Shown piece by piece: positions 42,749-51,961 of a stretch of 64,000 bases of DNA (position 1 is its first letter; every line of letters begins with the position of its first letter). The position numbers and the translations under genes were made by a program. Under the pieces are notes generated by a model. That model worked only from the letters and a program-made list of their open reading frames with translations. It was not told the origin of the DNA and did no database searches. This DNA is from Micromonospora zamorensis (GTDB lineage: Bacteria > Actinomycetota > Actinomycetes > Mycobacteriales > Micromonosporaceae). Location of the stretch: NCBI RefSeq assembly GCF_900090275.1, contig NZ_LT607755.1, positions 248,001-312,000 on the forward strand, written 5' to 3'.

Positions 42749-45070
42749 GTGTCACCGCAGGACGTGAGCCAGGCCGTCGCGGTGTCCACCGCGTCGGCAC
42801 CGCCCACGCGTCCCGACCCCGCTGACCGGCCGGCCTTCGCGACGTCCCGGACGGCCCGTGGTGGCCTGATCGCCGTCGGCGTGGTTCTGGTCGTGGAGGC
42901 GTGCTGGCTGGTTGCCGCGCTGCCCGGTGCCGCGTTGGTCAGTGACCTCGGCGGGATGCTGGTCGCCGGCTGGGCGACGCTCGCGTGCGTCGGGGTGGCC
43001 CGCCGGCATCCGGCACCACTGCGCCGGTTCTGGACGCTGCTCGCCGTCACCATGGCGCTCGCCGCGCTCGGCAGGGCGATCTGGACGACGCAGCGGCTCG
43101 TCGGCGGCGACCTGCCGCACACACCGCTGATCGGGGTGGTCTTCACCGCCGGCATCCTCACCGGAACGGCGGCGCTGCTCAGCTCGCCGTCGGCGCCCCG
43201 GACGGCGGTGGGGCGGGCCCGCACGTTGCTGGACGGGGTGATCGTCGCGCTGGCCCTGGTGCCGATCGGCTGGGTGCTGGTGTTCCGCGGGGTGGCCGCC
43301 GCCGAGTTGGCCGACCCGGCGCGCACGCTGGGGCTGCTCTACCCGATGTTCGACCTGATGCAGCTCACCATCCTGGTCGCCGTCGCAGGCCCGGCCCGGC
43401 CGATGTGGCGGCCGATGAGCGTGCTCGCGGCGAGCCTCACCCTGCGGGTCGTCGCCGACGTCGTCTACGTGTCGTTGGTCGTCCGTGCCGACTACGCCGC
43501 CGGTCACCCGATCGACCTGTGCTGGCCACTGAGCTACCTGCTGATCGGCCTGGCCACCCGGAATCCGCCACCACCGGACTGCGACGGCACCGACGACGCC
43601 GCCGGGTCGCCGCTGCCGCCCTGGTGGCGGGTGGCGCTGCCGTACCTGCCGGTGGGTGGGGCGATCATCGCGGTGGTGCTGACCCGTCGGCCCACCGGGC
43701 AGGCCCCGCAGCTGGTCTTCGTCACCATGATGGCGTTGCTCGCGGCCCTCGCCGTTCGGCAGGGGCTGGCCGCCAACGAGAACCTGCGGCTGGTGGCCCG
43801 GCTGCGCCGGCTCGCGTACGGCGACCAGCTCACCGGGCTGCCCAACCGGCTGCTGTTCAACCGGCGGCTGCGCCTGGCCCTGCGCGACGGTCGACCGGTG
43901 GCCGTGCTGCTGCTCGACCTGGACGGGTTCAAGCAGGTCAACGACCGGTTCGGGCACGCCACCGGCGACACTCTGCTGACCGGGTTGGCGGCCCGGATGC
44001 GGGCTGCCGTGAGCGACGACGGCATCATCGCCCGGCTCGGTGGCGACGAGTTCGCGGTGCTGGTCGACGGCGAGCGACCGGTCTCACCGGAGCGGCTCGC
44101 CGAGCGGCTGCTGGACGCGCTGCGGCCCTCCGGCGACGAGGAGGACGTCGGGGTGCACCCGTCGGCGAGCATCGGCATCGCCGAGTACGGCCCGCAGCAC
44201 GCCTCGCACACCGACCTGCTGCGCGACGCCGACATCGCCATGTACGCGGCGAAGGCGGCTGGGAAGTCCGCGTACCGGACGTGCACCCCGGCGCTGCGCG
44301 AGTCGGCCGTCTCCCGCGCCGAGTTGATCGCCGATCTGCGCCGCGCGGTCGACGAGGAGCAGCTGCACCTGGAGTTCCAACCGATCGTCGACCTGTGCAC
44401 CGGCGCGGTTCGCAGCGCCGAGGCGTTGGTGCGCTGGCGGCACCCGCGCCTGGGGATGCTGCCACCGGCGAGGTTCCTGCCGCTGGCCGAGGAGACCGGG
44501 TTGATCCTGCCGATCGACCGCTGGGTGATCCACGAGGCGTGCCGGGCCGCCGCGACCTGGCGGGGCCGGGTGCCGGAGGCGACAGTCGCGGTGAACATCG
44601 CCGCGGCGCACCTGCGCCGGCCGGACCTGATCGCCACTGTCACCGCGGCCACCAGTGCCGCCGGGCTGGCGCCGCGGGCGTTGACCCTGGAGCTGACCGA
44701 GTCGGCGCTGATCGAGGGCACCGACGCGGTGCTGGAGCGGCTGCACCAGATCCGGGAGCTGGGCATCAGGATCGCCATCGACGACTTCGGCACCGGTTAC
44801 TCGTCGCTGAGCTACCTGCACCGCATCCCGGCCACCGAGCTGAAGATCGACCGCTCGTTCGTGGCCCGGTTGGGTGCCGACGACCGGGCGTACGCCACCG
44901 TGGAGATGATCACCCGGCTGGCTGGCGCGTTCGACCTGACGGTGGTCGCCGAGGGAGTGGAGACCGAGCGCCAGCACGAGGCGGTCACCGCGATCGGGTG
45001 CCCGCGCGGTCAGGGCTATCTGTACGGGCGGCCGGACGGCCCGGCCATGGTGGGCCAGAATCGGGCTTGA
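42749..45070 (+). CDS. Membrane-bound GGDEF-EAL cyclic di-GMP enzyme
   Basis: The 773-residue protein has a large N-terminal membrane part (about ten helices, MASE-like), then a GGDEF domain with GGDEF at residues 431-435 and an EAL domain with EAL at 558-560. The phosphodiesterase residues are all visible: NIAAAHL, LELTESALIEG, IDDFGTGYSSLSYL, ELKIDRSF and VVAEGVETE. The inhibitory RxxD site before GGDEF is lost. It can in principle both make and degrade cyclic di-GMP, a regulator of development in actinomycetes. GTG 42749 has GGAG 8 nt upstream; the upstream frame contains the terminator and is not coding. Confidence 0.93.
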   Translation: MSPQDVSQAVAVSTASAPPTRPDPADRPAFATSRTARGGLIAVGVVLVVEACWLVAALPGAALVSDLGGMLVAGWATLACVGVARRHPAPLRRFWTLLAVTMALAALGRAIWTTQRLVGGDLPHTPLIGVVFTAGILTGTAALLSSPSAPRTAVGRARTLLDGVIVALALVPIGWVLVFRGVAAAELADPARTLGLLYPMFDLMQLTILVAVAGPARPMWRPMSVLAASLTLRVVADVVYVSLVVRADYAAGHPIDLCWPLSYLLIGLATRNPPPPDCDGTDDAAGSPLPPWWRVALPYLPVGGAIIAVVLTRRPTGQAPQLVFVTMMALLAALAVRQGLAANENLRLVARLRRLAYGDQLTGLPNRLLFNRRLRLALRDGRPVAVLLLDLDGFKQVNDRFGHATGDTLLTGLAARMRAAVSDDGIIARLGGDEFAVLVDGERPVSPERLAERLLDALRPSGDEEDVGVHPSASIGIAEYGPQHASHTDLLRDADIAMYAAKAAGKSAYRTCTPALRESAVSRAELIADLRRAVDEEQLHLEFQPIVDLCTGAVRSAEALVRWRHPRLGMLPPARFLPLAEETGLILPIDRWVIHEACRAAATWRGRVPEATVAVNIAAAHLRRPDLIATVTAATSAAGLAPRALTLELTESALIEGTDAVLERLHQIRELGIRIAIDDFGTGYSSLSYLHRIPATELKIDRSFVARLGADDRAYATVEMITRLAGAFDLTVVAEGVETERQHEAVTAIGCPRGQGYLYGRPDGPAMVGQNRA

Positions 45071-45120
45071 CCCTCACGTAGCGGCAGGCGGGAGCCTGGT
45101 TCCCGGAAGGGAGGGGAACC

Positions 45121-45879
45121 ATGGCGTACACGGTGGGTCAGGTGGCGAAGCTGGCTGGCGTGACGATCCGGACGTTGCACCACTACGACGAGATCGGGTT
45201 GCTCTCGCCGAGCGGACGGACCTCGGCTGGTTACCGCCGCTACGACGAGGCGGACCTGCAACGGCTGCAACTCGTCCTGTACTACCGGGAGCTGGGTTTC
45301 CCGCTTGAGGAGATCACCGCGATCATCGACGACCCGGCGGCCGACCCGGCCGCCCACCTGCGCCGACAGCACGAGCTGCTGACGGTACGGATGAAGCGGT
45401 TGCAGGAGATGGTCACGGCGATCGAGTTCGCGATGGAGGCGAGCAAGTTGAACATCCAACTCACTCCGGAAGAGCGGTTCGAGGTCTTCGGTGACGTCGA
45501 CCCGGAGGAGCACCAGGCCGAGGCGGAGCAGCGCTGGGGTGACACCGACGCGTACCGGGAGTCGAACCGGCGGGCCTCCCGCTACAGCAAGGAGGACTGG
45601 CTACGGATCAAGGCGGAGAACGAGGACTGGGGTCGACGGATCGTCGCGGTGATGGCCTCGGGCGCCCCGGCCGACGGCCCGGAGGCGATGGAGTTGGCCG
45701 AGGAGCACCGGCAGATCATCAGCCGCTGGTTCTACGAGTGCTCGTACGAGATGCAGACCGGGTTGGCCGACATGTACCTGGCCGACGAGCGGTTCACCGC
45801 GCACTACGAGAGCATCGCCCCGGGGCTGGCCGCGTACCTGAACGAGGCGATCCACGCCAACGCGATCAGCCGCGCGTGA
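45121..45879 (+). CDS. MerR family regulator with TipAS-type antibiotic-sensing domain
   Basis: The 252-residue regulator has an N-terminal MerR helix-turn-helix (YTVGQVAKLAGVTIRTLHHYDEIGLLSPSGRTSAGYRRY), a long dimer helix, and a C-terminal TipAS domain (residues about 120-250, ending YLNEAIHANA). TipA of Streptomyces binds thiopeptide antibiotics in this domain and activates its own and other multidrug genes. A strong GGAAGGGAGGGGAA stands before ATG 45121. No efflux gene is adjacent, and its promoter recognition site was not found. Confidence 0.92.
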   Translation: MAYTVGQVAKLAGVTIRTLHHYDEIGLLSPSGRTSAGYRRYDEADLQRLQLVLYYRELGFPLEEITAIIDDPAADPAAHLRRQHELLTVRMKRLQEMVTAIEFAMEASKLNIQLTPEERFEVFGDVDPEEHQAEAEQRWGDTDAYRESNRRASRYSKEDWLRIKAENEDWGRRIVAVMASGAPADGPEAMELAEEHRQIISRWFYECSYEMQTGLADMYLADERFTAHYESIAPGLAAYLNEAIHANAISRA

Positions 45880-45964
45880 CGTCGGGCGGTCCGGCTAGTC
45901 TGGCCGGACCGCACCGCGGTGAGCGTCGATCGGCGACCGGCCGGCGGCGTGCCGCTCGGGGGAG

Positions 45965-46741
45965 ATGACCGTGCAGAAGCCGAAGCTGATCGCTGCTGTC
46001 GCCGTGCTCGTGGTGGCGGTGGGCGCCGGGGCGTACGCCCTGGTGGCTGGCGGCGACGAGCCGGACGCGGGTCGCCCGGCGGCGTCGGCCGGCCCGACCG
46101 ACCCGGTGGCCGTGCTGAAGGCTGCCGCCGCGAAGGCCGACGAGCAGCCGTACAAGCTGACAGTGGGCACCGGCGGCGCGGACGGCGACGCCACGGTGTT
46201 GCTGTGGGACCCGAAGGCGAAGCGTGGTCTGGAGACCACCTCGCTGAAGGTGCCCACCGGTGAGGTGAAGATCGAGCGGTTGACGACCGGGCCGGACGTC
46301 TACGTGCGGGTGACCGCCCCGGACCGCCGAGTGCCGGTCTGGGACGGCAAGACCTGGTGGCACGTCGGCGCCGCGGGAAAGCCGGCGGCCAAGCAGGGCC
46401 TGGACAACACCCGGCTGGCCAGCACGTTGGCCGCGCCGGCCGGGGTCCGGCAGACGGCCACGCGGGAGTTCGCCGGCACGTTGGACCTGCGCGAGAGTGG
46501 CGCGGTGCTGGGCAGCGGGGTCAGCAAGGTGCTCGGTGACCGGGCCGGGGCGGTGCCGTTCACGGCGGCCGTCGACGAGCAGGGGCGGTTGGTGCGTTAC
46601 CGCATCGAGTTGGCCAGCGAGCAGTCGCAGACCGCACAGCTCGACCTGACGTACTCGGACTTCGGGTCGCCGGTGTCGGCCGACCCGCCGGCGGTCGACC
46701 TGGTTGGCGAGGACCCGCCGGCGAACATCCCCGGCGCCTGA
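45965..46741 (+). CDS. Membrane-anchored LppX/LprG-like protein
   Basis: The 258-residue protein has an N-terminal hydrophobic helix (about residues 8-29) without a lipobox Cys, so it is membrane-anchored or secreted and not lipidated. The rest resembles LprG/LppX-like or DUF2092-type outer-surface proteins of actinobacteria: KTWWHVG, RYRIELASEQSQTAQLDLTYSDFGSPV. Such folds carry lipids. The match is by pattern only. GGGGGAG precedes ATG 45965. It ends 4 bp from the convergent serine hydrolase gene. Confidence 0.65.
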   Translation: MTVQKPKLIAAVAVLVVAVGAGAYALVAGGDEPDAGRPAASAGPTDPVAVLKAAAAKADEQPYKLTVGTGGADGDATVLLWDPKAKRGLETTSLKVPTGEVKIERLTTGPDVYVRVTAPDRRVPVWDGKTWWHVGAAGKPAAKQGLDNTRLASTLAAPAGVRQTATREFAGTLDLRESGAVLGSGVSKVLGDRAGAVPFTAAVDEQGRLVRYRIELASEQSQTAQLDLTYSDFGSPVSADPPAVDLVGEDPPANIPGA

Positions 46742-46745
46742 CGGC

Positions 46746-48041
46746 TCACTCCTCGACCGCCCCCTCGCCGGGGGTGACGACGAAGTCGTAGACGGTACGG
46801 GCCATCCGACGGACCGTCTCGTCGCCGGTGGCCATCGGCCCGGCGGTGAGGAACGCGACGGCGGTCTCGGTGCCGGGGATCAGGTAGTAGCCGACGTCGT
46901 GGGAGGCGTCCGGCAGGTCACCGGTCTTGTGGGCCACCGGCACCCCGGGTGGCAACGCCGCCGGGATCTTGGTGTTCAGGGTCTGCTCCCGCATGAACCC
47001 GATCATCAGGTCACGGGACGCGGGGGTGAGGATCTCGCCGTCCCAGACGGCGCCGAGCAGGGACACCACGTCGTCCGGGCTGGTGTAGTTCTCCTCGCCA
47101 CGCTGGGCGGCCGCACTGTCGAGCATCCGGCGGGCCAGGATGGTGGACCGCTGGTTCATCGAGTCGATCAGCGCGTTGACCGGGGCGAACCCACCCAGGT
47201 AGGTGATCAGCACGTTCGCGGCCACGTTGTCGCTGTACTTGATGAGGTACCGAGCGAGCCGGTGCAGGGTGACCACCTGCGGGAACGTTTCGAACTGCAA
47301 CTGACCGGTGCCGCCGACCACGTCCTCCGGGGTGACCAGCACGCCGTCGTCGAGGGCGACCTGTCCACAGTCGACCCGGCGGAGCAGCTCGACGAGGATC
47401 CACAGTTTGATCACGCTGGCGGCCTTGGGGCGCAGCGAGCCGTTGACCGCGATCTGCTGGTCGCCGTACCGGCCGGACAGGTCGCGGACGGTGACCCCGG
47501 CCGGGTTGAGGCTCGCGTCGGCGACCACCCGGGCGAGCTGCCCGCTGAGCGGAAACAGCCGGGCTCCGGCGATCGGGTCGGTGGGCGGTTGCGGGCTGGT
47601 GACCACCACGCCGGTCAGCGTCGTCGGCGACCGGTGCTGTTGGATCACCTCAAGCGTGCCCTCGGCGCGTCCAACCAGCGGCACCCGGTAGCGGTAGGCC
47701 GTGCCCCCGACGACGACAGCGCCGCTGGCCACCCCGGCGGCGACCCGCATGCCCGGGTCGGCGACCCGGCCGGTGTCGCCGTCGCAGGCGCGGTAGCGCA
47801 CGGTGTGCCCGAGCGAGTCCACAGCGAACACCCCGCCGGGGAACGACAACCAGGACACCTCGCTGGTCGGCGCCCGCTCCGGCGTCGGCTCCACACCGGG
47901 CTCGTGGCCCTGACCGTCCGCGGTGGCCGGCCCGGTCGTCGCGACCACGGCAAGCGCGACCGTCGCCGCCAGCCACTTCAGGGGTACGCGGACAGGGGCC
48001 CCCAGCAGGGAAGATGAGCGCTTCTTGTCGCTTTTTCTCAC
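46746..48041 (-). CDS. Class A beta-lactamase-fold serine hydrolase
   Basis: The 431-residue protein has an N-terminal membrane/signal helix (LKWLAATVALAVVATTGPATA), a middle region of about 150 residues, and a C-terminal beta-lactamase-like domain. The motifs are SxxK (PKAASVIKLWIL), SDN (KYSDNVAANVL) and KTG (VAHKTGDLPD). This is a penicillin-recognising fold. A real resistance enzyme is less likely given the extra domain and size; a cell-wall or peptidase role is possible. GTG 48041 is preferred: it lies 6 nt behind TATCGT and yields a proper signal sequence. A longer start at 48119 would add a poor N-terminus. Confidence 0.8.
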   Translation of the reverse strand: MRKSDKKRSSSLLGAPVRVPLKWLAATVALAVVATTGPATADGQGHEPGVEPTPERAPTSEVSWLSFPGGVFAVDSLGHTVRYRACDGDTGRVADPGMRVAAGVASGAVVVGGTAYRYRVPLVGRAEGTLEVIQQHRSPTTLTGVVVTSPQPPTDPIAGARLFPLSGQLARVVADASLNPAGVTVRDLSGRYGDQQIAVNGSLRPKAASVIKLWILVELLRRVDCGQVALDDGVLVTPEDVVGGTGQLQFETFPQVVTLHRLARYLIKYSDNVAANVLITYLGGFAPVNALIDSMNQRSTILARRMLDSAAAQRGEENYTSPDDVVSLLGAVWDGEILTPASRDLMIGFMREQTLNTKIPAALPPGVPVAHKTGDLPDASHDVGYYLIPGTETAVAFLTAGPMATGDETVRRMARTVYDFVVTPGEGAVEE

Positions 48042-48126
48042 GTTTGCACGATATGAAGCGCCGGAGGCTGGTGAGGCCAGCGGGACCGGCGTCACCCGTC
48101 CGGGCGGCGATGTCCGCACGAGCGTG

Positions 48127-48157
48127 ATGACTCACAGGTATAAAAATGACTCACAGG
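48127..48157. repeat. Two 12-bp direct repeats flanking a TATAAA box
   Basis: ATGACTCACAGG occurs at 48127-48138 and 48146-48157, 19 bp apart, with TATAAA (48139-48144) between them. This may be a regulator-binding pair over the promoter of the monooxygenase gene or of the divergent hydrolase gene. Confidence 0.5.
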
Positions 48158-48195
48158 CATCAGCCTCATCAGCGGCACCGACCCCGGAGGTCCCC

Positions 48196-48480
48196 ATGTT
48201 GATCATTGCAGGCAGTCTGCAGGTCGAACCGGCCGCACGTGAGGCCTACCTGGCCGACTGCGAACAGGTCATCGCGCAGGCGCGCGCCACCGCCGGCTGC
48301 CTCGACTTCCTGCTCGCGGCCGACCCGTTGGAGCCGGGGCGGATCCACGTCTACGAACGCTGGGAGTCCGCGGAGCAGTTGGCCGCGTTCCGGGGCTCCG
48401 GGCCGAGTGACACGCAGGAAGTGGAGATCCTCGACGCCGACGTGCAGCGCTACCTCATCTCCGGCGTCGAGGCACCCTGA
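48196..48480 (+). CDS. Antibiotic biosynthesis monooxygenase (ABM) domain protein
   Basis: The 94-residue protein is a single ABM ferredoxin-like domain: MLIIAGSLQVEPAAREAYLADCEQVIAQAR, GCLDFLLAADPLEPGRIHVYERWESAEQLAAF. Members are cofactor-free monooxygenases or quinol-type enzymes, and many have unknown substrates. CGGAGG lies 5 nt before ATG 48196. An in-frame ATG at 48127 would extend it by 23 residues through the direct repeats, but it has no ribosome site. It is a single gene, divergent from the serine hydrolase. Confidence 0.82.
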   Translation: MLIIAGSLQVEPAAREAYLADCEQVIAQARATAGCLDFLLAADPLEPGRIHVYERWESAEQLAAFRGSGPSDTQEVEILDADVQRYLISGVEAP

Positions 48481-48504
48481 CCCGGGTCACCCACGGCCGG
48501 AGGG

Positions 48505-50082
48505 TCACATCGGCGGTCCCGCCGAGGGCTCGGGTTCCGCGGGCAGGCTGGGCGCCAGCCGGCGCATCGAGGTGAACGCGGGCACCAGCGCGTCGTACAG
48601 CTCGGCGAAGAGCGGCAGCAGCGCCGCGTAGGTGGCGGCGGCGGCCGGATCGGGGCGTACCGTCTCCTCGATCCGCACCAGGTCGGCGGCGACGTCGATG
48701 CTGGGGATCAGCCCCAGCGCCTGCATGCCGAGCAGCGCCGCGCCGAAGCTCGACCCCTCGTGCGCGGCCGGAAAACTCACCGGCAGGCCGAGCACGTCGG
48801 CGAGCATCTGCCGCCACAGGCCGCTGCGGGCGAAACCGCCACCGGCCCGGATCTCGCGGACCTCGTTGCCGGCCGAGCGCACCGAGCTGAGCACCAGCGC
48901 AAGCTGCTGACAGACCCCCTCCAGCGCCGCCCGGATCAGATGCTCGCGGCGGTGCCCGTGGGTCAACCCCACGTACGCGCCGCGCGGCAGCGCGCTCCAG
49001 TGCGGCGCGCGTTCGCTGTGCAGGTACGGCAGCATGATGAGCCCGCCCGAGCCGACCGGCGCGCGGGCGGCGAGGGCGACCAGCTCCTCCTCGGCGTGCT
49101 CGCCCAGGTCCGGGGCGAGCGCCGCGCCGGCCCACTTGAGGACAATGCCGCCGTTGTTGATCGCGCCGCCGACGGTCCAGCGGTGCTCGGTCAGCGCGTA
49201 GCAGAACACCCCACCCAGCGGGTCCACGCCCGGCCGCTCCACCATCACGCGCATCGCGCCGCTGGTGCCGATCGAGCAGGCCACCATCCCCGGGTGCACC
49301 GCGCCCAGGCCCAGGTTCGCCAGTGGCCCGTCCCCGGCGCCGACCACCACCGGGGTGCGCTCCGGCAGACCGGTCACGGCCGCGACCTGCGGGGTGAGGC
49401 TGGGCAGCACGGCGGTGGTGGCGACGAGCTGGGGGAGTTGCTCCTCGGTGATGCCGGCGATGGTCAGCGCCTCGCTGTCCCACTCCAGTGTGTGGATGTC
49501 CATCAGGCCGGTGGCCGAGGCGATGGAGTGGTCGATGACCAGCGCGTCGCAGAGCCGCAGCAGCACCCAGTCCTTGATGCCCACCCAGTGCGCGACGCTC
49601 TTGAAGAGCTTCGGCTCCTGCTCGGCGAACCAGAGCAGCTTGGGCAGCGGTGACATGGGATGGACCGGCGTGCCGGTGCGACGGTGCAGGGCCAGCCCGG
49701 ACGGCACCGCCCGCAGCCGCTCCGCCTGCCGGGTCGCGCGCGAGTCGGCCCAGGTGATCGACGGGGTGAGCGGGTTGCCGGCCGCGTCCAGGCCGATCAG
49801 GCTGTGCATGGCGGAGCTGAACGAGAGCCCGGCCACCGGCTCGACCAGCTCGGCCACCACCATGCTGATCGACTTCAGCACGGCGTCGAGGATGAGTTGC
49901 GGCTCCTGCTCGGCGTACCCGGGTTGGGGGTCGTCCAGCGGGTAGCCGACCGAGTGGCTGGCGAGCTGCCGCCCGTCGGTGTCGTACGCGACGGCCTTGG
50001 TGCTGGTGGTGCCGATGTCCACCCCGACCACGACCCCAGGCAGGGTGGCTGGCGGCACTACCGTCACCCCCTCGGTATACAT
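48505..50082 (-). CDS. FGGY family carbohydrate kinase, probable gluconokinase
   Basis: The 525-residue kinase shows both halves of the FGGY fold: the phosphate-1 motif VVVGVDIGTTSTKAVAYDTDG, the substrate region WADSRATRQAERLR, GAGDGPLANLGLGAV with the catalytic Asp, and the C-terminal EIRAGGGFARSGLWRQMLADVLG. Similarity of the N-terminal block (SHSVGYPLDDPQPGYAEQEP) points to gluconokinase, which phosphorylates gluconate to 6-phosphogluconate. No gluconate permease is adjacent, so a related sugar is possible. ATG 50082 gives MYTEGVTVVPPATLP; GTG 50067 or 50058 nearer the fold are equally possible. Confidence 0.83.
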   Translation of the reverse strand: MYTEGVTVVPPATLPGVVVGVDIGTTSTKAVAYDTDGRQLASHSVGYPLDDPQPGYAEQEPQLILDAVLKSISMVVAELVEPVAGLSFSSAMHSLIGLDAAGNPLTPSITWADSRATRQAERLRAVPSGLALHRRTGTPVHPMSPLPKLLWFAEQEPKLFKSVAHWVGIKDWVLLRLCDALVIDHSIASATGLMDIHTLEWDSEALTIAGITEEQLPQLVATTAVLPSLTPQVAAVTGLPERTPVVVGAGDGPLANLGLGAVHPGMVACSIGTSGAMRVMVERPGVDPLGGVFCYALTEHRWTVGGAINNGGIVLKWAGAALAPDLGEHAEEELVALAARAPVGSGGLIMLPYLHSERAPHWSALPRGAYVGLTHGHRREHLIRAALEGVCQQLALVLSSVRSAGNEVREIRAGGGFARSGLWRQMLADVLGLPVSFPAAHEGSSFGAALLGMQALGLIPSIDVAADLVRIEETVRPDPAAAATYAALLPLFAELYDALVPAFTSMRRLAPSLPAEPEPSAGPPM

Positions 50083-50227
50083 GAATCGACGCAACAGTAT
50101 CGCCCTATCGTGTTGGTTGCTCCGCCGATCGGACAGTTCGCCCGTTTCGGCGTTTCCGAGCGCCGCGCCGCGCCTGTTAATCCCCATGACACCCCAGATT
50201 GGTGGCCTGCGCGGCGAAGGAGTCGGC

Positions 50228-51388
50228 GTGGCAAAGACTGAATCGACGGGTTCCACCTGGCGCTACCGGTGGGCGCACCGGCAGAACGTGCGGCGGGTCA
50301 GCACCTACCGCGGCGCCGAAGCGGCGTGGCGGCGACGCGACGACGAGTTACGGCGGCTGCGCGTCCTGGCCGCCGACTTCCAGGGCTCGGCGGCGGCCGG
50401 TGCGGGACTGCCGCTGGAGTTGGCCGCCGACGAGGTGGTGCTCTGGGCGCTGCCCGCGGCGCAACTGGTCGAGGTGCGGCACACCACGGTGCTGCCCGCG
50501 CCCGACCTGACTGTCGCCCCGCAGACCGGGCCGCTGCGCCCGCGCCGCCCCGACGGCGTACGCGTCACCGACGCCGGCATGGCCGTGATCACCAGCCGTC
50601 GACTGGTGCTGCTCGGTGGGCGAGGCCGGCGCGAGTGGGCGTACGGCCGGATCACCGGGCTGGCCCACGACCCGGCGGCCCCGGTCACCCTGATCCAGGC
50701 GCTGGACCGGCGGCTCACCTCCGGGTTGCTGCTGCCCACCGACGCCGCGCCGGACTTCCGGTTCAAGCTGACGCTGGCCTTCGCCGACGCGATCGAACAA
50801 CGCGCCGCGGTGCTCGCCCAGCTCGACGAGCTGATCGCCGAGCACGCCCAGCTCAAGCCGTTCCGGCCGGCAGTGAACACCCCCGCGCAGGCCCGGTTCA
50901 CCGCGCGGGTGCCGGGTGGTCGGCGGACCCTCGCGGTGGCCGCCGCCATCGCGCTGCTGGTGCCGGCGGCGCTGATCGAGTCGGACCCGTCCGACCCGAC
51001 CGGTGGCGCGGAGGTCGCCGCCGCCGCCACCCCGGCACCCACCCAGAGCGCGCCACCCACCCACAGCGCGGCGCCCGCGCTGATCCGCCCGTCGCCGGTG
51101 CGGGTCACCCCGCCGTCGAAGCCGACCAGGTCGCCACGGCCGTCACCGAGCGCGTCTCAGGGCCCGCGCTGTGGGGCGCCGGAAAACCCGCTGGGGTACG
51201 ACTATTGCGGGGGGACGCGGATCCGCAAGCCGGCCGCCGAGGTGTGCGACTGGTTCGACTGCGTTCCGCAGTTCTGGTCCGGCCGGGGTTACCTCGTGCA
51301 GTGTCGGGACGGTTCGGTGAGCCTGACCGGCGGCCGGCCCAATGCCTGCGCGGAGCACGGTGGCGTGCGGCGAACCGTCGCCAAGTGA
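50228..51388 (+). CDS. Hypothetical actinobacterial protein with membrane helix and Cys-rich tail (paralogue 1)
   Basis: GTG 50228 has AAGGAG 5 nt upstream. The 386-residue protein has a coiled N-terminus (residues 10-50, Arg-rich), a globular domain (to about 230) with DAGMAVITSRRLVLLGG and DFRFKLTLAFADA, one membrane helix (about residues 238-254) and a Pro/Ser/Thr-rich linker. It ends in a Cys-rich module (GYDYCGGTRI, WFDCVPQFWSGRGYLVQCRDGSVS, ACAEHGGV) that resembles DUF3761. Part of the C-terminus should lie outside the cell. Function is unknown. A clear paralogue lies at 54135-55364. Confidence 0.72.
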   Translation: MAKTESTGSTWRYRWAHRQNVRRVSTYRGAEAAWRRRDDELRRLRVLAADFQGSAAAGAGLPLELAADEVVLWALPAAQLVEVRHTTVLPAPDLTVAPQTGPLRPRRPDGVRVTDAGMAVITSRRLVLLGGRGRREWAYGRITGLAHDPAAPVTLIQALDRRLTSGLLLPTDAAPDFRFKLTLAFADAIEQRAAVLAQLDELIAEHAQLKPFRPAVNTPAQARFTARVPGGRRTLAVAAAIALLVPAALIESDPSDPTGGAEVAAAATPAPTQSAPPTHSAAPALIRPSPVRVTPPSKPTRSPRPSPSASQGPRCGAPENPLGYDYCGGTRIRKPAAEVCDWFDCVPQFWSGRGYLVQCRDGSVSLTGGRPNACAEHGGVRRTVAK

Positions 51389-51433
51389 CCGATTTGGGGG
51401 CGAAAGTCTGCTTCGGTCGGCCAGAATGATCGA

Positions 51434-51961
51434 GTGGAGATCCGGTCTGACGATGGCGCTCGGGTGCGGATACGCCCCGTCGGCTACCAGCCTGGCATCG
51501 ACCCGCCCGACGACCCCGAGGGGCCCACGCCCGGCTGGCACGACTGGCTGCTCATCGAGGTGGACGCCCGCACCGCCGACGGTCAGACCTGGTCACACCA
51601 CTACCCGAGCCTGATGGTCGAGGAGGCCCGCGCCCTCGGCGGCTGGCTGCACGGGCAGGCCACCGCCGCCCTCGGGCTGAGCGCGCCGCCGGCGCTGGTC
51701 CGCTTCACAGAACCCAACCTGGCCCTGCGCAGCCGGGTGCTGCGCCGCCGCCGGCTGGAACTGATCGTGGAGTTCTCCGCCGAGTCGCTGCCACCGTGGA
51801 TGCGCCGCCCGTCCACCGCGATCTACCCGCTGGTCCTCACCGTGTCCGCCGACGCCCTCGCCACCGCCGCCCAGCACTGGGCCGAACACTGCGAGGCGTA
51901 CCCGCCACGGACCCGGTCACGGTTTCCAGCCCGGGGCCGGCTCCCCGACCCACTAGGCTAG
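51434..51961 (+). CDS. Hypothetical protein
   Basis: The 175-residue protein has no signal peptide or membrane helix. It starts VEIRSDDGARVRIRPVGYQPG and contains DGQTWSHHYPSLMVEEARALGGWL, RFTEPNLALRSRV and a final QHWAEHCEAYPPRTRSRFP. I recognise it only as a conserved-looking actinobacterial hypothetical. GTG 51434 lies 6 nt behind CAGAAT (51422-51427) with no Shine-Dalgarno sequence, so a leaderless start is probable. The stop overlaps the -10-like TAGAGT of the next transcript. Confidence 0.65.
   Translation: MEIRSDDGARVRIRPVGYQPGIDPPDDPEGPTPGWHDWLLIEVDARTADGQTWSHHYPSLMVEEARALGGWLHGQATAALGLSAPPALVRFTEPNLALRSRVLRRRRLELIVEFSAESLPPWMRRPSTAIYPLVLTVSADALATAAQHWAEHCEAYPPRTRSRFPARGRLPDPLG

Noticed and set aside
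46746..48041. Reading the serine hydrolase as an antibiotic resistance beta-lactamase
   Set aside because: SxxK, SDN and KTG motifs are present, but the extra 150-residue region and lack of a neighbouring regulator make resistance only one possibility.
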